Shown here: positions 24,801-36,577 of the stretch, piece by piece
Layout: each line of letters starts with the position of its first letter
Numbering within the stretch: position 1 is the stretch's first letter
Assembly (NCBI GenBank): GCA_020746835.1
Contig: JAGPNK010000003.1
Location: 1,426,001 to 1,490,000 of the forward strand
Length of the DNA stretch: 64,000 nt
Origin: Stachybotrys elegans
Taxonomy: Eukaryota > Ascomycota > Sordariomycetes > Hypocreales > Stachybotryaceae
Direction of reading: 5' to 3'
The notes under the pieces: model-generated
Seen by the model: the letters and a program-made list of their open reading frames with translations, nothing else
The model's database searches: none
What the model was told of the DNA's origin: nothing
Program-made: the position numbers and the translations under genes

Positions 24801-26130
24801 CGATGTGCTCGCAAGCCTGGACGCCGCTTCTGCCATGGAGCCGGAGATGATTGATGGAAAGCTGACATTGATTGCTACCAAGAGGCTCGAGGCTTATGAC
24901 GTTGTTAACAGCTCCGATGACGAAGTCTTCCACTTTGATCTCTACGAATGGTACATTCAGCGAGGCTGGACCGACAGGATCCTCGCCATAGACTCTCCCC
25001 ACGTCATCACCTTCCTACAACGTCTGGCAAGCACTGACGTAGAGCACGCCGAGCTACTGTGCCGCTTCTACACCAACCGAAGCCGGTTCTTTGATGCCGC
25101 CGAAGTGCAGGCACAGCTTGCCAACTCGGATTTCCCTATTCCCATCAAGGAACGAATCAAGCTACTCAGCTTGGCCAAAGCCAACGCCAGTGTTTCGACA
25201 GTGGGTGTCAGCCGACAGCAACAGCAGATGTTGAGCCATGAAGTCACCGAGCTGCTCGAAATCGCACATATCCAGGACGACCTCCTGGAGCGTCTCAGGA
25301 TCGATACGCGCATTGATCCCGCTCGAGTGAAGGAGATTGAGCAGACGCTGGATGGCAAGATCCAAGACCTGTCTGAAGTAAGTGCAAACATGTTATACAG
25401 AACAGAGGTTCGCAGTACTAACCATTATTAGCTATTTAATGACTATGCCGACCAAGCCGGCTACTATGACCTCTGCCTCCTGATCTACCACACAGCGGAT
25501 TATCGAAACCCCACAACGATTGCTGGGACCTGGGCCAACCTCATCCGACAGACTCACGATGAGACGGCTGCCGAGGAGGCGAACCATCCCGAGGGAGGCC
25601 CTGCTACTATGCCCTTTGAAGCCGTTGCAAGCAAGATCCGCAACATTGCGCACCGGACGTCGCTGGATAGCTTCGTCTTCCCTATCCAGACGCTTCTGCC
25701 CGAGGTGTGCCGCTACGCCGTGGCCTTCAAGCAGGACAACAGCGTTGGAGCCGACTCGTGGTGGCCTGTGCAGCTGTTCCTGTCGTTGGGAGTGTCTCAC
25801 GATATGATTGTGCGGGTGCTCGAAGACATCTTTGACACACAGGACTATGGCTTTAGCGGAACTGCGCTGAACCGCATCATCGAGTTCATCGTCTACGTGG
25901 TTAATGACTGGGTGGCCGAGATGCGCCGACGCGGCGGTGCGGGCAAGGCTGGCGCTATCGGAACGTCCGTGGGCGAGCTGCTCAGCCGATGCGAGGCTGC
26001 ACTATCGGGCCACATGACGAACCCGGGAGGCGCGGAAGTAGCAGAGATTCGACGAGTGCTCAAGGTGCTCCGACGAGAGGTGGCAGGCCTGGTCGAGCGA
26101 GCTCCTACGGGGAGCCTTCGCTTCAACTGA
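21813..26130 (+). CDS. nup170: inner-ring nucleoporin Nup170/Nup155
   Basis: Structural nucleoporin of the inner ring of the nuclear pore complex. Exons 21813-22182, 22241-25377, 25432-26130; phases agree, 1401 residues, normal for the family. The ATG at 21813 (MAYPQSTPMRPVPG) is preferred; a few upstream codons are open but have no ATG. The N-terminal 100 residues are Ser/Thr/Pro-rich. A beta-propeller-like region follows (MGLFAEINHAWVVIDNSLFLWDY, VRVITGSADGRIFFGGANDVDIHELYYQ), the Nup155/170 hallmark. The second half is alpha-solenoid (ESLRLFEKVAGSLTFANLQ, YEWYIQRGWTDRILAIDSPHVI, HAELLCRFYTNRSRFFDAAEVQ). It lacks FG repeats, as expected. The second intron has a perfect TACTAAC branch site. 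Confidence 0.97.
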
Positions 26131-26721
26131 GCAATAGGCGAGCCCGGAGCGAGCTGAGCTGGGAGGATGTATTGGTTCTTCATTCACAGAACTAGTGAAG
26201 GATCAAGGGATGAGACGGCGCCAAAGGAGGAATGATTTGATTCTGTACAAGTCCACATGGTTAGGAATAGGATGCATGCACGCGCACATTAAGTTACAGG
26301 TACAAAGAATCTTTTTTTTTGCGAAGGGCTACGAGTAGGATGGATAGACTGAATACCGGACCTTGTTTATCTTCACAGAAACACATGAAGAGTTGAAGGT
26401 GTTAAGAAGTAATATCATTAGTAACTTTTGTTTCCAGGCAAACTTAATGCCCGTTGGCTGGGAGGAATTACTAGCCTCACGCCCCCTGCTTTTATGGACA
26501 CGGCCACTGCACAATAAAGGGTCTCTCCATCATGGAGTAGGCGAATTCATGAACCTGTCCTGTCACCTGCACCTGTACCACCAACACCATCCTCTGGAGA
26601 CACGGACATTGTACGATCCGAATTTCTTGTTTTTGGAGAAGCAGGTATACGATTCATTGAAAGCTCTGGCCCGCACGCGAGTCCCCCCAAACCCCTTTGC
26701 GATACGCGTTCAGCAATCACC
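26131..26721. other. intergenic, 0.6 kb
   Basis: 3' flank of NUP170 and promoter of the EXPERA gene. A run of T at 26311-26320 is the only notable sequence. A 139-codon open frame here overlaps the start of the next gene in another phase and is not convincing. Confidence 0.5.
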
Positions 26722-27377
26722 ATGGCGTCGCAAAAGCCCTGGCGCGATTGGATCTACTGCGCCATCATATCCGTTCAACTAATTGGCATGCTCGGTTCGT
26801 GTGACGCCGTTCGCTTAATCGGGCCCATTTACTGACGTTGCAACCGCTCTCAGTCCTGGATCTGTCGGCCTTCTACCCGGCCTTCGTCATGGAGTCGCCG
26901 TCCTCGCCGCTGCATTTCCTGGCGACTGTTCGCGACGCGTACCTCGTCTCCTCGGGGGACCCTTTCTTCGCGGAGGAGACGCACGCCCCTTGGTTCCAGA
27001 TCTTCCTCTACATCGAGGGCCTGGTGCAGTTTCCCCTGGCGGCGTATCTGTCGTACAAGCTCATGTCTAGCAAGCCGACGTCTGGCCCCGCCGAGCTTGC
27101 CGGCCTGGTGTTTGGCTGTGTCACCGCCATGGGAGCTGCGGCATGTTGCTTTGAGGTCTGGCACATGGGTCCGGACGTGCTGAGCGCGGACAAGAAGGCT
27201 ACTATTTTATACGGCACATATCTGCCCTTCTCCATCATTCGTGAGTCCACATTCCGATCCTACCGCGTTGGTTCTTTGGAGTACTGATTCCGGTCTACAG
27301 CTACGCTGATGGCTGTGGATATGTATATGAGGCTTCTCACAAGGGTGGAGGGCAGCGACAAGAGCAAGACGCAGTGA
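26722..27377 (+). CDS. EXPERA-domain membrane protein, TMEM97/sigma-2 receptor-like
   Basis: Four-helix membrane protein of the EXPERA family (TMEM97, TM6SF, EBP relatives), probably ER. Exons 26722-26794, 26854-27240, 27301-27377; phases agree and give 178 residues. The first helix starts MASQKPWRDWIYCAIISVQL; the splice restores QLIGMLVLDLSAFYP, the region of helix 1 and its acidic residue. Then come DPFFAEETHAPWFQIFLYIEGLVQFPLAAYLSY, a helix with GLVFGCVTAMGAAACCFE, and after intron 2 the last helix with LPFSIIPTLMAVDMYMRL. The conserved PWF and the E in helix 2 match TMEM97. It ends in a lysine-rich tail (DKSKTQ). Family known for sterol handling; role in this fungus is inference. Confidence 0.88.
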
Positions 27378-27582
27378 AGACTGGAAGGACAAGCCCATCC
27401 CTAGGGTTGGCATTCAAAATTCGCTGCAAATGTGTAATTGTACATGTTTTGAGACAGTGCTCATACAGATAGGCCTTGCTGCCGCTGGGCAACATGATGA
27501 CCTCTTTCTCCCGACAGGCTTCTTCTCTCTGGACTCCAACTCTGTCAAAACCAATGAAAACTGTACATCGAGAATGGCGAGA

Positions 27583-28526
27583 TCAGTCTATGGACCTCTT
27601 GGTATACCCCCATCCATTGCCCACACCGTTCAGGCCATAGCCCAGAGGCGTGGCTCCGCCCATGGCGCGTCCCTTCAACCTTCGCGGCATCACCACGCCC
27701 ATGAGATACATTCCCGAAAGGAGAACTCCAGCAATGAAGGATACTATGGAGTAAAAGACGGTGCTTGCGTAGATATGGCCGCCCAGGCCCTGCCACTCCA
27801 CTTTGCCCTCTGTCTTGGGCAGCGCCGGCGTTGGGAACCAGCGCACCGAGAAACTCAGGGGCAGGGCATCGCCAATGATGAGCTTGCGCGTATAGGAGCC
27901 TTCCATGTGGCTCAGGGGGCTGGTGCTGTAAGCAATCGCCGAGTCGAGGACGCCGCTGTCGTGGGGTCGCATGTGGTGCTTGGGAGTGCTGTGGAGGAGG
28001 ACGTTGAGGTGCGTGCTGATGTGCATGTGGCTCTGCTGGAGAGTGCCAGCCAGAGCAAAGACCAGAGGGATGTATTCTTGCTCGGGCACCTCCTCGCCGA
28101 CAACCTCGACGTGGGCTGGAGGCCGGGAGGGCAGGCGGCAGGATAGCGGCGCGTCGCTGTGGATGTAGAATTCGAGGAGATGGAAGAAGGGGTCGCTAAC
28201 GAAGGCGATGGTGCAGTTGACCTCGCCCTCGGTGCCGTAGTGGAACTCTAGCGGCTTGTTGGTCTCTTCGCATACGGGGAAGGGAATCCATTCCAGCTCA
28301 TGCTGCGCGTTCTCTAGGTGTTCACCCGTTTCCCTGTGCACTGACCCGTCAGAACAGACCGATTACGTCGAGGATGGAACTGGAGGGGGGGTTAAACGCA
28401 CGAGCTTCGGTTCATGCACTCGACATGGAGCGGCGCGCCGTAGTGGTAGGATGGAAGCGCATCCGGGTGCACGGCCGAGACGAGGACGGCGCTGGCTCCC
28501 GCGAGGAGCACCGAGAGGGAAACCAT
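27583..28526 (-). CDS. secretory-pathway membrane protein, signal peptide plus C-terminal TM
   Basis: Exon 1 is 28526-28402 (phase 2); the intron 28401-28334 uses the second of two nearby AGs (GTGCACAG); exon 2 is 28333-27583; 291 residues. The start gives a clear signal peptide, MVSLSVLLAGASAVLVSA. The lumenal part has conserved-looking CMNRSSETGEH, WIPFPVCEET and NKPLEFHYGTEGEVNCTIAF, with possible N-glycosylation sites (MNRSS, VNCTI). A hydrophobic segment near the C-terminus (VFYSIVSFIAGVLLSGMYLMGVV) is followed by a basic cytosolic tail (MPRRLKGRA) and a Gly-rich end. This is a type I topology. I do not recognise the family with certainty and give no function. It converges on the EXPERA gene, 205 bp apart. 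Confidence 0.82.
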
Positions 28527-29839
28527 GGCCAGGGGAGAACCTAGATGGAAAGGCAAGGAAGAGGAGGAAGAAGACGTGGGAAAAAGGACCCCCGAAGAAG
28601 CTAGACCATGGTGGTGGCCTTGGAGACTGGAATGCGAGTGTGAAGATAGAGTATCGAGATGCCACTCTGGTTACTTGCGAGGAATCACGTGTCGGCCGTA
28701 TCGTATCTGGGGATGGAAGATAGGGAGGGGTGTGGGGCGATACGGAGAGGGGTGGGCGTAGCACAACACCAGCAACATTAACCTTCAATATGACCAGGCA
28801 TGCAGGCGATTAGCAGCCATTATGCCTTGCATTGGCCGTGATTTCTCACTGGAAATAATTTACATATAAGAATCGATAACTATGTCATTATAATGTGCAA
28901 TCAGACAAGCATGATTTCTACGGCAACTGGTTGCACAGTAAGCTGCCAAACAGACCCTTCGATTGCATACTCATGATCGAACCGGGTGCCCAAGGGGTAG
29001 GGTTTGTTTGCGTGATGTGGCATTAGTTTAATGATTCCTACTGCTTGGAGGATAGTATCTTGTTTGGACTCGCTGTAAACATATTGGCAAGGAAGATGCT
29101 GGAAGCAAGCGAACTGATAGGAGAGTGTGGAAGCATGGGCTACTTATATGCTTCCAATGCGCAGTGCGAAATAACAGACCAGTTCCGCTACCTTTGTACC
29201 TGTTGCAGCTTCACTGCCACTTTCTTCTCCCGCTCCGTGAAAACCACATCTACACAGAGGTCTTCTTCGTCACTCTCCACCTGCATACATCGACAGAAAC
29301 CACTCGCCACATTGCACCTCGTCATCCTAATCACCGGCACTCTTCTTCAACAGCATCTCCGCTTAACTTTCTCTTCAATCATGCACGATTGGAAGTCGCT
29401 CTACATCCTCCTGCGGATCATCCTCTGCTGCTGCTTCTGCTGCGGCAAATGCAGAGACGATCAGTAAACAGACCTCTGAGCACACGGGTTCGGAATTGGG
29501 CTGGAGATGGCGAGGATCGAATCGCTAGATCCTGCCTCGGCTTTGCCATGATGGCAGACGCATATCATGTCACATGAAGGGCACACAATGTAAGCTCTTC
29601 CCTTCTGCCCCAAAACCATCATGCTAAGACATCCATATAGTCGCAACGACGAACGGCATACATAGAAGGAGTTGGCAGTCGAGGCTTGCAAAGTACTATT
29701 CGATTCTTATTACATTGCTGCTATCAACTCGCTACACTTTACATAGGAAATGGGGGAAATAGTGCCGGACTGGTGCTGTGAACCCTAGCCGTCCCGAATA
29801 GATACATATACAAACGAAATATTTCTCCAACTTGCAAGC
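28527..29839. other. 1.3 kb interval upstream of the signal-peptide gene
   Basis: Promoter of the gene to the left and 3' flank of TMPL on the right. AT-rich around 28850-28930. The only candidate gene is the short Cys-rich frame at 29381, listed separately. Confidence 0.5.
29381..29467 (+). CDS. candidate 28-aa Cys-rich membrane microprotein
   Basis: A short frame starting after a pyrimidine-rich stretch (ACTTTCTCTTCAATC just before the ATG) that looks like a fungal 5' leader. It encodes a hydrophobic helix (SLYILLRIIL) followed by a cysteine cluster (CCCFCCGKC) and a polar end (RDDQ). Arrangement resembles Cys-rich transmembrane modules, but I see no full family match. A GTAAAC donor overlaps the stop, so it could be the first exon of a longer Cys-rich gene. 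Chance occurrence remains likely. Confidence 0.25.
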   Translation: MHDWKSLYILLRIILCCCFCCGKCRDDQ

Positions 29840-32800
29840 CTAGCTATCCCAGATAGCTCCGTAGGCGGGTATGCCTCTTGTTTCGAGGCCATAGACAATC
29901 TTTTTCGTAATTTTCTCGTTGGCAATCACAATCACTGCCTCGGCTCCAAAATCTCTGACGAGGTTGAAGCCCATCCGAACCAGGTCAGGTCGGCCATGTG
30001 TCTTTGTATCGTGTATGACCGCGTGCGGGATATTATCGCGGATAGTCTTCAGGATATCCTTTCCAAACGTCTTTTCGGGCTGTGATGTTGACCAGATGAG
30101 CTGCGTAGGACACGTCGGCTGGCTAATGTGGCCGAGCAAAGGACCGATGCCTGAACCCGTGGCGATGACAACCACGCGGTTGAATAGAGTCGCGATCCGC
30201 ATCACGCCACACGTAGGAAGTCCCCGAACCCAAATCTTTGTTCCGGGGTTGCGAATGCAGTCCTTTGTCCAATCGCCGGCGTTGGAAACCACAAGAGAGT
30301 ACCCAGGCTTTTGCGTATGGGATGAACCTTCAGGCTCGGGAATCGTGGCGAATGAGTGCCACTCGAGCAGAGGTCGCCGCGAGAGCCGCGTGAAGGTTCC
30401 GTTGACTGGCACTGTGTAGTTGAAATGCAGGCGCACGGCGTGGTCAGAGAGTGGTTCCGCATCGACATCAACCTTTCGCAGAAACAGCCACGAGGAAGCG
30501 ATGCTGCAAGTCGAAAGCCCCAGAAGCCAAAAGCTGGGGCTTTTTACCAAGGCGAGACCAAGATCATCTCCTGCAGGTGTCTCGTCCCTGACCGATAGGC
30601 ATGTCTTTACCCAGAAGAGGAGCAGTGCCGTCCAGCCAAGGAAGCGATGAAGGCGCTCAAAGAGGTTGTGGTAGCTCTTTCGGAATGCCGGCCAAGCAAA
30701 CCCAACTAAGAGAAAGCAGAGAGAGCACAGCATCCAAGAGATCACCAATGTAGCTAGCGATGCTGACCCAGATGCCCGTGTGGTGTATGCTACCGTGTCG
30801 GTGACGGTTGACGCCAGTAGCCAGGCTGTCGCACACACTCCAGCACCCGAATGGACTCCCCCAAGGTGGTAGATTTTGGCAGCGCGTTTGCGTATCCATA
30901 TGGGCGAGCTCTTGGGGACAGAACAGAAGATAGTGTATAGCAGGTTGATGACCATGTCCTGTCGGACGAGCACGGCAGCAGCAAGATTGGCCGCTGTAAG
31001 AGTCGCCAGCCAGTCCAGACCGGCATTAGTGACCAAAACGGCGATGATGGCGGCGATGTTGCACAGTCCCACAAGACTGAACAGAACTCGATATACGATG
31101 AAGATCCGGTGACGGAGGCCTCGAAGGGGTTGAGGCAAATGCTTCTCATCGATATCAGCAGTCAAGTCCTTCTGCAAGGATACTGCAGTCAGTGTGGAGC
31201 TTGTGTACGAAGACAAGGACTGAACTTCGGCAATGGTAGATGCGTCGCTGTTCGAATCGGACTGGCTGGAATGGCACTTCTCGACGATGCTTGGTGGTGC
31301 AGCGGCAATGGCGGCCAGCGCCTTCTTGTCAATCTTTCCGTTGTTTGTGAGTGGGAATTGCTGGACCTGGTGAATGTGCGATGGAACAGCATAGTATGGC
31401 TGGCGGGCTCGTGTATGTTCAAGGATAGCGTAGACATCTTGGCCCGCGGGACTGGTGAAGCCGTGAATCTCTCCATCTATGAGCAGGGCCACTGCACGAG
31501 TGATACCTGGTGCAGAGGCAAGTGTAGAAGAGATGCCGTCCAGCTCGATACGGAAGCCCTAACGTCCGCAGTCAGCGTCACAGCCTGAAAGGAGAAACTG
31601 GCATATATAGATTACCTTGACTTTGACTTGGTCGTCCACACGGCCAAGGATCTCAATGCATCCATCGCTCCGCCACTGTCCCAAGTCTCCAGTCTTGTAC
31701 ATGCACGACCTATCAAGAGAACAGTTAGGAGCCGTCGCATGGCTTATGTTGCCGGAGCACTTACCCATCTTTCGCGAACGGGTCAGGGACGTAGACCTCT
31801 CGTGTCTTAGACTCCAGGCCGACATAGCCGCGAGACACGCCCTGTCCGCCAGCCCACATGATGCCCGCCTGGCCAACAGGGACGTGCTGGCCCTCAGAGT
31901 TAAGAATGTAAACTTGGTTGTTTGGGGTCGGTTTGCCAATGTTGATGGTATCGCCGGCAACATGTTGCTGCATGGTGTTGACGATTGTGGTCTCGGTCGG
32001 GCCACAGCAGTTCCAGTAGGTTGCGTGACGGGCCCAAAGATCTGCAAGACTACGACATGTCAGCTAAATTGCGTATTGAAATGATAATATGGGCGCTGGT
32101 TACCATTGTGAGGTTGGCTCGCCAGCTGTGGCGGCTACCTTGATGTTGGGATACTCGCGGGGATGATATCGAGACAGTATCGTGGGAGTGCAAATTAGGA
32201 CATCGATCTAGAGTAGACGGGTGCCGAAGAGTCAGCCATGAACGTCCTGTATGTTTGAGGACACATGCATGACTTACTTCTCTGAGCGTCTGCTCCCAGT
32301 CAGAGCCACGCAGCACAAGCGTGCCGCCGTTGCAGAGGCACGCGAACACCTCCCACGCCGCTGTGCCGGTCAGTCTCGGAGATCCAGATGGCCTTGGTTC
32401 TGCAATCTTACCCATGTCGAAGCTAATGTTGAGGACCTGGCCAACTCTATCTCTTGGCCGGATGCCCAGGTTGCCCGGGTAGAGACATACCAGGTTGGCC
32501 ACGTTGCGATGTGAGACATCCACCCCCTTGGGCTTGCCGGTGGTGCCTGCAGAAAGGTTATTAGTATAACGCGCATGAGGATGAAGGGTAGTACAAGCTG
32601 AGAAGGGAGACGAACCGGACGTGTAGATGACATAGCAGCCTTGGCTGGGCTCGGCCAAGTCCAGCCATTCACCAGCAGCTTCCTCCTCATCCGCGATGGC
32701 TTCGTCGTTGACGACAATAGCCAGGCTCTCAGGACAGAGGCTCCTGACACGTTTTTCTGTCGCCGAGACACAAACCACGATGCCCACCCCCGACTGCTGC

Positions 32801-33174
32801 GCAACATGGCAAATGGTTGAGTCAGGAACCACGCTGCCATCGAGTGGAACATACTGTCCACCGCACGACAAGATTGCCCAGATGCCAACCACCATGTCCA
32901 TCCCACGCTTGACAATGAGGGGGACTCTATCATGAGGCTTCACGCCACTTTTGCGCAGCCGCAGGGCTAGGGCTTGGACGCGGGCGGCGAGCTGCTGGTA
33001 TGTCCATTCCCGCGGCGCTGACCCGGATAGGTCACGCACAGCCAAGGCGTCTGGTCTTTGAGACACCTGGTGGTAAAAGGCACCCGTTAGAGTGGTAAAG
33101 GGCAGCTGTATAGACTCTCCATGCCCGAATATCTGCGTGCCGGTCGTCGGCGGGCTGTTCTGGGTGTGTGGCAT
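29840..33174 (-). CDS. tmpL: TmpL: adenylation domain fused to membrane FAD/NAD(P) oxidoreductase
   Basis: Homologous in layout to TmpL (Alternaria, A. fumigatus) and TmpB (A. nidulans), which act in redox homeostasis, conidiation and virulence. Exons: 33174-32616, 32546-32412, 32360-32278, 32207-32104, 32049-31765, 31709-31616, 31558-29840; 2979 nt in frame, 992 residues. The adenylation domain covers about 1-500: YTSGTTGKPKG (restored by the first splice), FDMAAWEVF, NCCGPTETT, YKTGDLG, GRVDDQVKVKGFR and NGKIDKKAL. No carrier domain (no LGGDS-type site) follows. After a Ser-rich linker come about six membrane helices (560-785, e.g. VYRVLFSLVGLCNIAAIIAV, FLGWTALLLFWVKTCLSV), then a ferredoxin-reductase-like part with VVVIATGSGIGPLLGH for NAD(P) binding. 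All six introns have good signals. The substrate of the adenylation domain is unknown. Confidence 0.93.
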
Positions 33175-36100
33175 GGCGAGCTGAAAGTAGAAAGAATGAC
33201 TGAAAAGTGAGGCGAGTTTGCTGGTGAGCTCTGGTAGGCAAGGAAAGCTCCAACATCGTCGCGAGGGCCTGGTTTAAATACTTATTTCTCTCCCCTCCGG
33301 CCCCCTCCTTCGCACGGCTGCTCCCGTCGCCTAGAGATGGACAGGATGCCTAAGGGGGTCAGTCCCCTAGCGAACGAGGTTGGATGTCCATGAATCCCCT
33401 ATGCCCAAAGGGTGCTTCTCGCCCATGGTGCATGTCATACTGGTGCCAGTCTGATGTTGCAGACGAAGCCATGTCCAAGGGGAGGGGGGGGGGCCAACTC
33501 ACCACTTGGGAGTCTTTGGCTGATGAGACGTGGAGTGGGTTGAGGGAGGCTCGGAGCCGCTCCTCAACCACCACCCACTACACGCCCTGTGGTGTGCACA
33601 AGATGATGAATATGTCGATCAGTACTTGGAATGAGCCAATTGGTGGATGGCATGCGGCAACAGAGGAGGGTAGAGTGTCAGTTGTGGTCCGCATTCCTTC
33701 GAGGGAGGGTATCTTTTTGAGACGGTCTTTGGTCTCTCCCTAACTGCTAGGCAGCTCTTCTTCTTACAGTAAGACGATTGGGGTTGTGCCAAAGCCAGAG
33801 ATGTTTACAAAGTCTATATATATGGTTGGGGTAGTTGGGAGCATGAACGGCACGTATGTTGGCTGGGCGGGATTCATCCTCGGGAATGATGGCAGGACGG
33901 CCGTCATGTCATCAGAGGCTCGCCCAGCAGGCAGCACGGCCGACGGTCGTGCAAGGCTAGGCAATGCTGTGTTCGTCATTGCCTCCTCATTCAGAATAGT
34001 CTGCCTTGGCCTCATCCTGACTGCCAAGTTTCACTGCGTATTAATTCTGCTAGAACAAAGGTTGACTCAGGGTCACCCGCAATAGGCCAAGATAGCTATC
34101 CACGGCATCCCTCGGTGTCTGGTAGCTAACAATGTGGACTGATGTGATACTCACACCATCCATCACCTCCCAATACCATGTCAACGAGCCACACGTGAAT
34201 GCTGTCAGCCATCAGCGCCCATGTGACTACATTGGCGAACCAGCCACTCCAGAACACCCGAGGAAGTGTCAGAGAATCCTGCTTGGCGAGAACCTTTGAC
34301 GGGTGTCATTGGCAGGTTAATCAACAGCACACCCCTTCAATGTAGCTTACGCCACGTAACACCCACACCTTGCCGTTATCGCCATGTCTCCTAGGACGCA
34401 GATCACTGAAGCTAGAACCTCTGCGGTGGAACGCAGCATGTCTCGAAGGTGGAACGGGAGGGCGCATCATGTCTCGCGTTACACAGTCGGTACTTTGGTC
34501 CTGGCTCCTGGGTTTGCGCGCGCTGCCACGGCCTGGAGCAAATGAGTCAGCCGTTGCAGCTGGAGGGGCAGAGACTGAACAGTAAACACTTTTTCGAATC
34601 ATGGGCTGACCTATGCAGCGTCTTACGATGGGTACAATGGGCCTGGATATCCCTTCCCCTGACAATGGGCCGTCCCAGAGGTGTGGTTCTGACAAGACAG
34701 GGGAAAGGCTCTGGACTATGAATCATCAGGTCAGTGAACCGCCCCTCAGTCTCGGAAAAGGTTCCGCGACATTTTCAGGAATGAGCCTTCACGGTGAAGA
34801 ACGTTACCGACAATGCGGCTTGGCTGTCGTCTCGAGGCCAATGGTGCTTCCTCCGGGAACAAACTGGCGATAAACACGCCGCTGACATCAACGTATGGCG
34901 TACAACACCTACCCAGAAATTCTTTATAACTTGCAAGCAAGAGACTGCTCCGACAGCAAGATACGGGTGCTCTCCAAGCTCAAGGTAGACCTCAGTCGAC
35001 AGGGCAACACACTGACGCAGCATGAGGCCAGGAACGCGTGAATTAGGCCGGTAGAGCATTTCAAAGAGCCGCCCTGATCTGCCGATACTGAAACATGTGT
35101 GAACAAGAGGCAAAAGGTCAAAGACTAGCGGGCGATAGTAGGCGGTGCCAGCACCAGCAAAGGCCCTAATAATAATTAAAGAAGAAAAAAAAGTACGAAT
35201 ATAATATACAAAGCACCGACCGGCCGGGGCTAGAGCGGGGGACCCACGCCGAGATCCCTCCGAGAAATTGCCAAACTAGGCAAAACGGGGGGATCCATCA
35301 ACCCGGGTCCTCTACGCACCGTCCTCATTGGTTACCCCTTCACCTATCTCAGAATCTCCTTTCCCTTGGTTGCTACGTCCTTGTCTTCGACCAGCTTTCA
35401 AAGGGGCGTGTATATGCCGGGCGTGGCGGCTTCCGAGACCGCGGCAGATAGTCCGATCCCCGCACCCCAAGACACTGCAATATCTTGCATTGAAACAAGC
35501 GTTTGGGGCGACATAACCGGAGCTTTTCTCTCTCTCTCTTCTTTCTTCTTCTGTCGAAGCACAGTGGGCGAGAGAGCAGAATGCCCTACGCCCCAACCCT
35601 CTCGTTGCCGCGTCATCCACGGGTTCTTGTCTTGTTGCTGTCATTCCTCGGCTCATCACTTCGCGGGAACCATGGCTTCTGCGACGGCGCGAGAAGATAG
35701 CAGACAAGAAATAAAGGACGAAGAAGAAGAAAAATCTGCCGATTCTTCTCCAAGACAGTGATGGACACAATCTTTGAGAGACACTGCCGCGGGACTAGGT
35801 AGCGGTGATGATTCCTCAACTCCCTTCTGATCAGCGTCTCCCCATGACATTCGTTATAGATCGGGCGACCCTTTACGCATCATACGCCGGTTATCTCACG
35901 TCCCTGGGACACGCCAAAGCCACTACTTCGGTGAGTGCTCACCCAACTCGCGCCATTTGTCAGACGCGCAGACACCTCCTTTACATCGATAGCTGATGAG
36001 AAACACAGCTTGTCTTGGTCTCCCAGGAACCACCCTCCCAAGTCCCCAACGTTGAAATATTTCACGTCAACGTGACCGAGAAGACACTGCTTCGGCACGC

Positions 36101-36577
36101 GCCCAAGGTCGAGACAGGCGTGCTGACCACGAGAAGGAGAAGAAAGGGAAAAGCGTGGTGGCTCGTTGAGCATCATGTCTCGGTGCACGCCAGCATGTGG
36201 CCTGCGCTTGTGGATAGAAGACCAACCTAATCGCGCCTCGGAGATTTATTGCCCTGTAAATCTCATTCAGAAAGGGAGATCAGACACATTGCTCGAGGGC
36301 TGCCTGTGAGGTTTGTGACGATATCTTGACCCTGTATCTTCCATAGACCGACTGGGCTTCAATCTATACAGGCAGACAAGGCATATGGCGACTATGTAGT
36401 AAGCAATCGCCCTGGCATCAAGTACCTCACGTGGTGATAGAGAGAATGGTGACTGAGGGAATGATGTATCATGTAGTGTTCCAAAATTATATCCTTCGCT
36501 ATATTCCCTGGTCCCGCTATGCTACCCACTTGATATACACACATTTACAAGAATTTCGATATTTGCCTGGCTTATCC
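33175..36577. other. 3.4 kb gene-poor interval upstream of TMPL
   Basis: No gene here is convincing. Features seen are a G run near 33481-33491, an AT-rich patch at 35160-35210, pyrimidine-rich stretches around 35520-35560, and a possible small gene at 35672-36230 listed separately. Much of it may be TMPL promoter. Confidence 0.5.
35672..36230 (+). CDS. possible small gene, structure unresolved
   Basis: Two incompatible models use signals here. Model A starts at the ATG at 35672 (acidic product, MASATAREDSRQEIKDEEEE), donor GTGATG after AGACA, acceptor TTATAG before ATCGGGCG, and ends near 35996 with a basic C-terminal half. Model B starts near 35808 or 35844 (MTFVIDRATLYASYAGYLTS), uses the strong GTGAGT donor at about 35931 and acceptor CTCCCAG near 36028, and ends at 36230 (VNVTEKTLLRHAPKVETG, then RRRRKGKAWW). 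Neither product is recognised. Reported only because the splice signals are good. Confidence 0.2.
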
